Origin: Histidinibacterium aquaticum
Lineage (GTDB): Bacteria > Pseudomonadota > Alphaproteobacteria > Rhodobacterales > Rhodobacteraceae
Assembly: GCF_008710275.1 (NCBI RefSeq)
Contig: NZ_VYQE01000002.1
Location: 297,522-361,521, forward strand
DNA length: 64,000 nt
Direction of reading: 5' to 3'
Shown: piece after piece, positions 57,425 through 64,000 of the stretch
How the letters are laid out: every line of letters starts with the position of its first letter
Numbering within the stretch: the first letter of the stretch is position 1
Notes under the pieces: model-generated
Told to the model about the DNA's origin: nothing
Databases searched by the model: none
The model's input: the letters and a program-made list of their open reading frames with translations, nothing else
Translations under genes and position numbers: made by a program

Positions 57425-57856
57425 ATGCGCAGCACCCCGGACCGTATCCGTCAGGCCGTCAGCTTCGAGCTCATCGGCATCCTGATCGTCACGCCCCTCT
57501 TTGCCTGGGCCTTCGATCATCCGATGGGTGACATGGGCATACTCGTGGTGCTCGGCGCCACGGCCGCGACAGCCTGGAACTACCTCTTCAATCTGGGCTT
57601 CGACCACCTGTTGAACTGGCGGCGCGGCGACGTTCGCAAGACCCTGCCTCTCCGGGTCGTTCATGCCGTGCTGTTCGAGGCAACCCTACTGGTCCTTCTG
57701 CTGCCCCTCTTCGCGTGGTGGCTCGATGTCTCGCTGTTGGCCGCGCTGGTGATGGAGATCTCCTTCGCGACCTTCTACATGGTCTATGCCTTCGTTTTCA
57801 CATGGGGCTACGACACGCTCTTCCCGCCGCAACAGGTCCGGCAGGGCGGCCTCTAG
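57425..57856 (+). CDS. PACE family multidrug efflux protein
   Basis: 143 residues. Two BTP (bacterial transmembrane pair) domains are seen: residues about 4-67 (RIRQAVSFELIGILIVTPLFAWAF, ATAATAWNYLFNLGFDHLL) and about 75-140 (RVVHAVLFEATLLVLLLPLFAWW). The family includes AceI, which exports biocides and polyamines. The substrate here is unknown. The ATG has GGAG upstream, and the stop overlaps the convergent lipoprotein gene by four bases. Confidence 0.9.
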   Translation: MRSTPDRIRQAVSFELIGILIVTPLFAWAFDHPMGDMGILVVLGATAATAWNYLFNLGFDHLLNWRRGDVRKTLPLRVVHAVLFEATLLVLLLPLFAWWLDVSLLAALVMEISFATFYMVYAFVFTWGYDTLFPPQQVRQGGL

Positions 57857-58554
57857 GTCTCCTCCCGCAGGCCGAAGGTGAGCGACAGGCCCACCGGGGA
57901 GAGGCGCTCGAGGCAGAGCTCGGAGCCGACCGGATCGGCGGCCAGGATGACCACCGAAAGGATGTCGTCGCGCAGGTCGAAGCGCACCTCCTCGACCCCT
58001 CTCGCGCTGGTCGGGTAGACGTAGCGGTCCGATCCGGTGCCGCTCAGCCGCCCCGGGAGGCTGTCGCCCCGGCCCTGGAAGCTGTGCCACCGGCGGAAGG
58101 ACCATCGTTCGTCGTCCACCATGGTCCCCGGAGCCGGCAGCAGCCGGGACCGGTCGCGGCGGGAGATCGGGCCCGCGGCGAAATTGATGTCGGAGATGGC
58201 GGCGGTATCCGGGGAGCACCCGCTCTCGGGATCGGGCTGCATGTAGATCGCCGCCTGAACCAGCCTGCCCGGCGGGCCGCGCCGGTAGATCGAGCTCACG
58301 TTGAACTCGAGGTAGAGGTGAATGTCGCGCCGCGTGCCGTTCAGGCAGTCGGTTCCGACGACGGCCTCGTTGTACTCGAGGGTCGAAAGGTCCGGGAAGG
58401 GCAGGGCGTCCGCTGTCGGCCTGCAACTGACATCGGTCCTGTATTCCACGAAGTGCTGTACATGGCGCGGGAAGAAGCCCCAGCCCTGGCGCGTTATCGT
58501 GACGTCGCAGCCGACGAGGGCGACAAGCGACAGGAGGGCGAAGGTGCGGCGCAT
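57853..58554 (-). CDS. hypothetical lipoprotein
   Basis: 233 residues. The signal peptide ends in a lipobox, ALVGC at residues 12-16, so the mature protein should be lipid-anchored at C16. The remainder has four additional Cys residues and beta-rich character. No family was recognised. It converges on the PACE gene and lies downstream of the LysR gene on the same strand. Confidence 0.72.
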   Translation of the reverse strand: MRRTFALLSLVALVGCDVTITRQGWGFFPRHVQHFVEYRTDVSCRPTADALPFPDLSTLEYNEAVVGTDCLNGTRRDIHLYLEFNVSSIYRRGPPGRLVQAAIYMQPDPESGCSPDTAAISDINFAAGPISRRDRSRLLPAPGTMVDDERWSFRRWHSFQGRGDSLPGRLSGTGSDRYVYPTSARGVEEVRFDLRDDILSVVILAADPVGSELCLERLSPVGLSLTFGLREET

Positions 58555-58633
58555 GGCGGTCTCCCCGGACGTCGCACAACCCTAGCGCGAAAATCTGCCG
58601 CTGCGGAAACGAAAAATCCCGCGCCGCGCGAGC

Positions 58634-59509
58634 TCACGGCGCCCGCGCCTCGATCAGCCGCCCGAGGACGGGATGCGGAAAGGTGCGCGGCGCGGTGACG
58701 GCATAGAAGCTCTCCACGATGTCGAGCTCGAAGGGCGCGCTGGCGAGACGGCCCTGCGCCAGTTCATCAGCCAGCACGACGGCGGGCGTGACCGCCAGCC
58801 CGACGTCGTCGCGCGCGAGCAGTCGGACCATCGCCATGTCGTCGACCACGGCGGCGATTCTCGGCGTCACGCCGAGCCGGGCGACAAGGCTGTCGAACCC
58901 GGTGCGGATCGAACTCTCGGTTGGGAGGATGACCGGCTCGGAGGTCAGGAGCTCGGCCAAGGTCCCGTGCGACAGACGCTCGGGCCTGCCGTGGATCCCG
59001 ACCGGCTGCTCGGCGATGCGGTGCGCCACGAGACCGGGGAAGGTCTCGCGCGGCGGCGGGTCGGTGAGCAGCACCACGTCGAGGGCCAGGTCCTCGAGCC
59101 CCCGCAGAAGCGTCTGGCTGTTGCCCGAGGTCAGGACCAGTTCGATCCCTTCGTCCAGCGCGGGCCGGAGGAAGCGCAGCTGGAAGTTGCGCGACAAGGT
59201 CGACAGCGCCCCCACCCGAAGCGGGGCCGCGGCCGACCCGCCGGAGGTGAGCGTCGCGACGAGATCCTCGCCCACGTCGAAGATCCGCTCCGCGTGATCG
59301 AGCGCGATCCGTCCCGCCTCCGTCAGGGTCATCGCGCGGCCGGTCCGGTCGAAGAGGCTGTGGCCCAACCGCTCCTCGAGCTGGCGGATCTGCGTGGAAA
59401 GCGCGGACTGGGAGAGGTTCAGCCGGGCGGCGGCGCGGGTGAGGTTTCCCTCTTTCGCGACTTCCTGGAAGTACCGCAGGTGATGATAGTTGAGACGCAT
59501 GGGTTCCAT
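58634..59509 (-). CDS. LysR family regulator of the dab operon
   Basis: 291 residues. The winged HTH (YHHLRYFQEVAKEGNLTRAAARLNLSQSALSTQIRQLEERL) is followed by an effector-binding domain. It is divergent from dabB-dabA with a 90-bp shared region, which suggests it controls that operon in response to inorganic carbon or a metabolite (inference). CbbR- and CcmR-type LysR proteins have comparable roles. The start may be the internal ATG three codons later. Confidence 0.9.
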   Translation of the reverse strand: MEPMRLNYHHLRYFQEVAKEGNLTRAAARLNLSQSALSTQIRQLEERLGHSLFDRTGRAMTLTEAGRIALDHAERIFDVGEDLVATLTSGGSAAAPLRVGALSTLSRNFQLRFLRPALDEGIELVLTSGNSQTLLRGLEDLALDVVLLTDPPPRETFPGLVAHRIAEQPVGIHGRPERLSHGTLAELLTSEPVILPTESSIRTGFDSLVARLGVTPRIAAVVDDMAMVRLLARDDVGLAVTPAVVLADELAQGRLASAPFELDIVESFYAVTAPRTFPHPVLGRLIEARAP

Positions 59510-59520
59510 TAAATAGAACG

Positions 59521-59540
59521 ATACGATGCAGACAATGTAT
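59521..59540. promoter_or_regulatory. candidate LysR operator between the regulator and dabB
   Basis: The 20-base dyad ATAC-ga-TG-caga-CA-at-GTAT has arms that match across its centre. It lies 12 bases from the regulator's start codon and 60 bases upstream of dabB, a suitable place for a LysR tetramer site. Confidence 0.45.
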
Positions 59541-59599
59541 TTTTATTGAAGTCATGACCCATCTAGATCGCCGGGAGATCCTGTCTCGGAGGTTTTCGG

Positions 59600-61159
59600 A
59601 TGAGTCTGCTGCTCCTGCTCGCCCCGCTCGCGCTGGCCGCTTCGGCCCTCGTCATGCATCTGCGCCCACCGACCCGCGCACACTGGCGCCTGCGCCTGCC
59701 GGAATGGGCCGCCCTTGTCGCACTGGCCGTCGGGGGGTTGGCGGCTGCCGACCTCGCGCTCGCGGGACCCTCGACGAGCCCGCTGCTCGGGGCAGCGTCC
59801 ATCGGGCTTTCGGCGCGCATAGATATCGTCAGCGTGGCGATGACGCTGACGGTTGCCTTCGTGGGCTGGATCGTCCTGAGGTTTTCGCGCGTGGCCCTCG
59901 ACGGGGAAGGGCGGCAGGCTGCCTTCATGGGCTGGATGGCGGCCACCGTCGCCTGCGTGCTCCTCTTGGTTGGCGCGGGCAACGTGGTGCAGCTCGCTGT
60001 CGGCTGGGTCGCGGTCGGAGTCACGCTGCATCGCCTGCTGTTGTTCTATCCCGAGCGGCCGCGCGCCCGCCGGGCGGCACGGAAGAAGGCGGTGAGCGGG
60101 ATCATCGCGAGCGCGGCTCTCGTCTTGGCGGTGGGCCTGCTGGTCGCGGGCTTCGGCACCTCGGACATCGCGGCGATCAACGCGGCGGCACGCTCCGGCG
60201 AGGGGACGGGCACCCTCGCGCTCGCCGCGCTGCTGCTGGCTCTCGCGGCGGTCTTCAAGTCGGCGTTGGTGCCGACGCACGGCTGGCTGACGGAGGTCAT
60301 GGAAGCGCCGACGCCGGTCTCGGCCCTGCTTCACGCGGGCGTCGTGAACGCGGGCGGCTTCCTCCTCATCCGCTTCGCCGACGTCCTGGTCGCCGCACCC
60401 GGCGTGCTGGCCCTGCTGGCGCTCGTGGGCGGCTTCAGCGCGCTCGTCGGCGCGGCAGTGGCGCTGACCCAGCCGGCGGTGAAGACGGCGCTCGCCTGGT
60501 CCACCTGCGCGCAGATGGGCTTCATGGTGCTGCAATGCGGCCTCGCGCTCTTCCCGCTGGCGCTCCTGCACATCGTGGCGCACTCGCTCTACAAGGCGCA
60601 TGCCTTCCTCGCTTCGGGGGACGCGGTGCGGGATGTGGCCTCGATCCGCCGGCCCGGTCCGGTCGCCGTGCCGGGCCTCGCCGCGGTGGCGCGGGCCTTC
60701 GGCCTCGCCCTCGCGCTCTACCTGCTCGTGGGGCTCGCTTTCGGTCTCCTGTCCAAGCCGCCGCAGACCGTGGCGCTCGGCGCGATCCTGATCTTCGGCG
60801 TGGTCTACCTGATCGCCCAGGGCCTCGCGGACCTCGCGCCACGGGCGCTCGCCTGGCGGACGGTCGCGCTCTCGGTGGCGGCGACCGTGGCCTACTTCGC
60901 CTTCCAGCAGGGGGCGACCTGGGTCTCGGCCGGGACGCTGCCGCCGCCTCCGGCGCCCGACGGGCTGATGTGGGCGACGATCGTCTTGGCCCTCGCGAGC
61001 TTCGCCGTCGCCGCGGTGGCGCAGATCACCTTCCCGCTCTGGGCCGGTCATCCGGCCGCGGCGGGCATGCGGGTGCACCTGATGAACGGCCTCTACCTCA
61101 ACGCGGTCTTCGAGCGGCTGACCGGCCGCTGGACCCCCAAGCCCGGAGCGATGCAATGA
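59600..61159 (+). CDS. dabB: DabB, proton-conducting membrane subunit of the inorganic carbon transporter
   Basis: 519 residues of the NuoL/MrpA-like antiporter family, with about 14 membrane helices. The signatures include GWLTEVMEAPTPVSALLHAGVVNAGGFLLIRFADV and STCAQMGFMVLQCGLALFPLALLHIVAHSLYKAHAFLASG, with the Lys/Glu/His residues that form the proton channel. In DAB systems it is the DabB partner of DabA and couples cation flow to CO2 hydration. GGAGG lies before the ATG, and the stop overlaps dabA (ATGA). Confidence 0.92.
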   Translation: MSLLLLLAPLALAASALVMHLRPPTRAHWRLRLPEWAALVALAVGGLAAADLALAGPSTSPLLGAASIGLSARIDIVSVAMTLTVAFVGWIVLRFSRVALDGEGRQAAFMGWMAATVACVLLLVGAGNVVQLAVGWVAVGVTLHRLLLFYPERPRARRAARKKAVSGIIASAALVLAVGLLVAGFGTSDIAAINAAARSGEGTGTLALAALLLALAAVFKSALVPTHGWLTEVMEAPTPVSALLHAGVVNAGGFLLIRFADVLVAAPGVLALLALVGGFSALVGAAVALTQPAVKTALAWSTCAQMGFMVLQCGLALFPLALLHIVAHSLYKAHAFLASGDAVRDVASIRRPGPVAVPGLAAVARAFGLALALYLLVGLAFGLLSKPPQTVALGAILIFGVVYLIAQGLADLAPRALAWRTVALSVAATVAYFAFQQGATWVSAGTLPPPPAPDGLMWATIVLALASFAVAAVAQITFPLWAGHPAAAGMRVHLMNGLYLNAVFERLTGRWTPKPGAMQ

Positions 61160-63522
61160 ACGCGCAGATCCACTGGCCCGGCCAGACCCTCGAACTCTTC
61201 GCGGCTGCCGAGGAGGCCATGCGCCAGGTCCCGCCCGCCTTCCCGTTGGAGGCGACCGTCGCGGTCAATCCCTGGCTGGGCCAGATCGGTGAGGACCGCA
61301 CGACAGCCTCTGCCCGGATGGCCCGCGTCGGCGGCGGGAGCCTGCTCCTGCCGCGCGCCACCGTGGCCGCGATGATCGACGCGGGGGAGCTGACGCAGGA
61401 GGACCTCGCGCAAGCCGGATCGGCGCATGGCATCGGTCCCGAGGACCTGGCCCGCGCCGTGAGCGTCAGGGGACCGGAGGCGGGGCCGCTTCCCACGCTG
61501 GCGGACCTCGCCCGGCGCGAGGACGGTGTCGACTGGCCGGCCCTCGTCGAGGAGCGGATCGGCCACTGGGCGGCGGCGCAGTTCGACCGGGGGCAGGCCT
61601 TCTGGCCCGCGCCCGCCGCGGGGCCCTGGGCCTCGTGGCGCGCCTACGCCAGCCGCGACCTGACGCCGGGGCTCGCCGGGCTCACGGGCTTCGCCGCCCG
61701 GGTCGAGGCCCTGCCGACCGATCCGCGAGCCGCCTTCGCCGAGGCCTGCGCCGCCCTTGGGCTGACGCCCGAGGCCGCCCCGCTCTACCTTCACCGGCTG
61801 CTCGTCACGCTCGGGGGATGGGCCCAATACGCCCGCCATCTCGGCTGGACCGCCGAGCGGGACGGCGGCCGGGACGAGACGCTCTTCGCGCTGCTCACCC
61901 TGCGACTCGTGTGGGAGGTGGCGCTGCTGGACGCCGGTGGTCATCCGGTCGCCAAGGCATGGGCGCGCGCCAAGGCCGACTACGCGCGCCCGGTCGAACC
62001 GGACCGCGACACGATCATAGACGCGGCGCTGCAGGAGGCCGTCGACCGCGGTGCGGAGCGGCGGCTTGCGGAAACGCTCTCGGGCGAGGGCGCCTCCATG
62101 AAGCAGGACAGGCCCGCCATCCAGGCGGCCTTCTGTATCGACGTGCGCTCCGAGCGGTTTCGCCGGGCTCTCGAAGTTTCGGACCCCGGGATCCGGACCA
62201 TCGGTTTCGCAGGGTTCTTCGGCCTTCCGATCCGTCACCGCCGTCATGCCTCCGACATCGTCGAAGCCCGCGCGCCGGTCCTGCTGTCCCCGGGCGTCGA
62301 GACGCGGGTGGCTGGTGAGCCCGGAGAGGACCATGGCGCGCGCGTGCACCTGAGGACGGTGCGGGCCTGGGGCCGGTTCAAGCGGGCGGCGGTCTCGGCC
62401 TTCGCCTTCGTGGAGGCGGCAGGGCCGCTCTACGTCGGCAAGCTCCTTCGCGACGGCCTCGGCCTCGGCGGGCACGCGTCCCGCGAGCCGGAGCCCGAGC
62501 TGGACCTTCCGCTGGAGGAGCGCATCGCGGCGGCGGAGGGCGTGCTCCGCGCCATGTCGCTGACCGAGGGGTTCGCGAGGCTGGTCCTGGTCTGCGGCCA
62601 CGGCGCCACAGTCACCAACGCGCCCCACGCCAGCGCCCTGCAGTGCGGGGCCTGCGGGGGCTACGCGGGCGACGTCAACGCGCGGCTTCTGGCGGGGCTG
62701 CTGAACGATAGGGAGGTGCGGTCCGGCCTTGCGGCGCGGGGCATCGATATCCCGCCGGATACCCGTTTCATCGCGGGCGTGCACGACACGGTCTCGGACG
62801 CGGTCCGCCTCTTCGAGGGGGCCTGGTCCGACGACCACGCGCCCGAGATCGACCGCCTGCGCGCCGCGCTGTCGAAGGCCGGGGGCCTGGCCCGGACCGA
62901 GCGCGCGCAGGCCCTTCCTCGTGGCGCGGCCGATGCGCTGGCCCACCGGGGCCGCGACTGGTCCGAGATCCGCCCGGAGTGGGGCCTCGCCGGGTGCCGG
63001 GGCTTCGTCGCCGCGCCGCGGGCGCGGACCGCCGGGCGCGACCTGGGCGGGGCGGTCTTCCTGCACGACTACGATTGGCGGCAGGACGAGGGGGCGAAGA
63101 CGCTGGAATTGATCCTGAGCGCGCCGGTCGTCGTCGCGAGCTGGATCGCGCTGCAATACCACGGCTCGGCGGTCGCGCCCGAGACCTTCGGCGCGGGCAA
63201 CAAGCTCCTGCACAACGTGGTCGGCGGGATCGGTGTGCTGGAGGGCAATGGCGGCGCGCTGCGTGTCGGCCTGCCCTGGCAGTCGGTCCATGACGGCGAG
63301 ACGTTGCGGCATGTGCCGAGCCGCCTGGTCGTCACGGTCGAAGCGCCGGAGCAGATGATCTCCGCCGTGCTCGAGCGGCGTCCGGGGGTCCGCGCGCTCT
63401 TCGACAACGGCTGGCTGAGCCTGGTGGCGATGGACGAGGCCGGACGGATGGGACGCCGGTACGAGGCGGGGACCTGGGTCGGGCGCGGCAGCGCCGTCGG
63501 GTCGATCTCCGCCGCGGCCTAG
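61156..63522 (+). CDS. dabA: DabA, DUF2309 zinc-dependent CO2-hydrating subunit
   Basis: 788 residues of DUF2309 (UPF0753). The four carbonic-anhydrase-like zinc ligands known in Halothiobacillus DabA (C351, D353, H524, C539) are at C327 and D329 (AAFCIDVRSERFRR) and H482 and C497 (CGHGATVTNAPHASALQCG). The spacing of the second pair (15 residues) is identical. The frame continues upstream without an ATG-supported start; translation begins at ATG 61156, coupled to dabB. DAB complexes hydrate CO2 and trap it as bicarbonate. Confidence 0.93.
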   Translation: MNAQIHWPGQTLELFAAAEEAMRQVPPAFPLEATVAVNPWLGQIGEDRTTASARMARVGGGSLLLPRATVAAMIDAGELTQEDLAQAGSAHGIGPEDLARAVSVRGPEAGPLPTLADLARREDGVDWPALVEERIGHWAAAQFDRGQAFWPAPAAGPWASWRAYASRDLTPGLAGLTGFAARVEALPTDPRAAFAEACAALGLTPEAAPLYLHRLLVTLGGWAQYARHLGWTAERDGGRDETLFALLTLRLVWEVALLDAGGHPVAKAWARAKADYARPVEPDRDTIIDAALQEAVDRGAERRLAETLSGEGASMKQDRPAIQAAFCIDVRSERFRRALEVSDPGIRTIGFAGFFGLPIRHRRHASDIVEARAPVLLSPGVETRVAGEPGEDHGARVHLRTVRAWGRFKRAAVSAFAFVEAAGPLYVGKLLRDGLGLGGHASREPEPELDLPLEERIAAAEGVLRAMSLTEGFARLVLVCGHGATVTNAPHASALQCGACGGYAGDVNARLLAGLLNDREVRSGLAARGIDIPPDTRFIAGVHDTVSDAVRLFEGAWSDDHAPEIDRLRAALSKAGGLARTERAQALPRGAADALAHRGRDWSEIRPEWGLAGCRGFVAAPRARTAGRDLGGAVFLHDYDWRQDEGAKTLELILSAPVVVASWIALQYHGSAVAPETFGAGNKLLHNVVGGIGVLEGNGGALRVGLPWQSVHDGETLRHVPSRLVVTVEAPEQMISAVLERRPGVRALFDNGWLSLVAMDEAGRMGRRYEAGTWVGRGSAVGSISAAA

Positions 63523-63895
63523 CGGCGAGGGAGTTCGGCGCCGAGCGGGGAGCGGTCCTTGGGCTCGCTCCCCGCGGCGCTGCGGGGACGGTCCGCCGCT
63601 TGCGTGAGGATCGACGGGTTTGCCGAGCGGGGGCGCTCGGTCCCTCGCAGCCCGGCTCCGCCTTGTCCTGGCAGGGCGACTTCGGCGGTCACGTCGGACA
63701 GGTACGGGTATTCCCGTGCGGCACCACCGGGCTCCTTATCCCCTGACCACGACCGTCTCCCTACGGCGCGGATGCTCCGCCACTCCTCGCAGGCAACACC
63801 ACCGAACGGTGGCGCCGGAGGTTCTTAACCTTCCTCCGGCAGTGTCTCTCCCGTGCCGCAAGAGGCGGGACCCGAATGCCGAGCGAGGAGAGACC
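63523..63895. other. 373-bp region after dabA
   Basis: No gene is recognised. It holds the dabA-trailing hairpin at 63545-63575 and a GCCGGAGG/CCTCCGGC hairpin at 63814-63840, 56 bases before the next start codon. CACCGAACGGTG at about 63800-63811 is a further short dyad. Confidence 0.5.
63545..63575 (+). terminator. hairpin after dabA
   Basis: A perfect 10-bp stem, GCGGGGAGCG pairing with CGCTCCCCGC, has an 11-base loop and lies 22 bases after the dabA stop. There is no T-run. Confidence 0.5.
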
Positions 63896-64000
63896 ATGTT
63901 CGACGTCCTGAGACGGAAAGCCGAGACGCCGCCGGCCGCCAAGACCTCCGCCACCGGTCCGCTCATCGCGATGACCAGCCCGGGCCGCGTGGCTTGGAGC
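63896..64000 (+). CDS. partial gene, N-terminus like GTA/HK97-type phage portal protein
   Basis: Only 35 codons are inside the window, beginning MFDVLRRKAE and reaching SATGPLIAMTSPGRVAWS. The GRVAWS ending after an ATG-rich linker is how the N-terminus of GTA and HK97 portal proteins of Rhodobacteraceae reads as I recall. A GAGGAGAG Shine-Dalgarno sequence precedes the ATG. In the R. capsulatus GTA cluster the terminase gene precedes the portal gene, but here it is not present upstream, so the identification is tentative. Confidence 0.5.
   Translation, partial: MFDVLRRKAETPPAAKTSATGPLIAMTSPGRVAWS

Noticed and set aside
49736-59500. tRNA-Gly followed by nap, PACE and dab genes as an integrated island
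   Set aside because: The tRNA 3' end points away from this region, there is no integrase and no duplicated tRNA end.
59554-61155. In-frame upstream extension of dabA
   Set aside because: It overlaps dabB throughout; the dabA ATG at 61156 overlaps the dabB stop and begins with the DUF2309 N-terminus.

Overview
The window is a GC-rich chromosomal segment of an alphaproteobacterium, most likely a member of the Rhodobacteraceae (Roseobacter/Rhodobacter group). The evidence is the gene content (GTA-type holin, DUF1127 protein, DUF5930/M23 peptidase, purL-bolA-grxD and zapA blocks, a small ORF beside gap), an alphaproteobacterial-type LexA box (GTTC-N7-GTTC) before uvrA, and intergenic repeats of the type common in this family. 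I cannot name a genus. No insertion sequence, CRISPR array or rRNA operon is visible.

Layout. 1-11 kb: envelope and housekeeping genes (M23 peptidase, DUF455 ferritin-like protein, peroxiredoxin, AsmA/YhdP-like giant, queA, MFS transporter, DUF924, lpdA). 11-16.8 kb: ExoD-like protein, a secreted von Willebrand A protein with eight tandem ~86-residue repeats, a small membrane/secreted pair and a second MFS transporter. 16.8-28 kb: LexA-box-uvrA, an Asn/Gly-rich secreted protein, a glycosyltransferase, a GCS2-type carboxylate-amine ligase, mmsA, a CBS-domain protein, coaD, and an L,D-transpeptidase/extensin-like pair. 27.4-33 kb: DUF1127 protein divergent from a CYP152-type P450 peroxygenase, then gap, a 47-residue membrane protein, DoxX and transketolase. 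33-37 kb: zapA with a coiled-coil partner, grxD, bolA and purL. 37.1-38 kb: an AT-richer, gene-poor stretch with a gene remnant and a candidate small RNA. 38-42 kb: LysR regulator, PlsC-type acyltransferase, murI and argC.

42-46.4 kb: cytochrome c maturation genes (ccmE, ccmF, ccmH) with a three-gene lysis cassette between ccmE and ccmF: a GH108 endolysin, a holin of the GTA_holin_3TM family and an XhlA-like protein. 46.4-50 kb: DUF2087 protein, PaaG-like hydratase, thpR, a second P450 and tRNA-Gly(CCC). 50-57 kb: DEAD-box RNA helicase and a complete periplasmic nitrate reductase operon napEFDABC. 57.4-63.5 kb: a PACE efflux protein, a lipoprotein, and a LysR regulator divergent from dabB-dabA, a two-subunit inorganic-carbon uptake system with its zinc ligands intact. 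The window ends 35 codons into a gene that resembles the start of GTA/HK97-type portal proteins.

The most interesting points are the DAB operon with a LysR regulator and a dyad in the shared promoter region, the GTA-type lysis cassette inside the ccm locus together with the portal-like start at the right edge, the P450 with CYP152 active-site residues, the TTCGAA-centred palindromes, and the candidate sRNA behind the first LysR gene. I did not find a clearly unprecedented multi-gene system.
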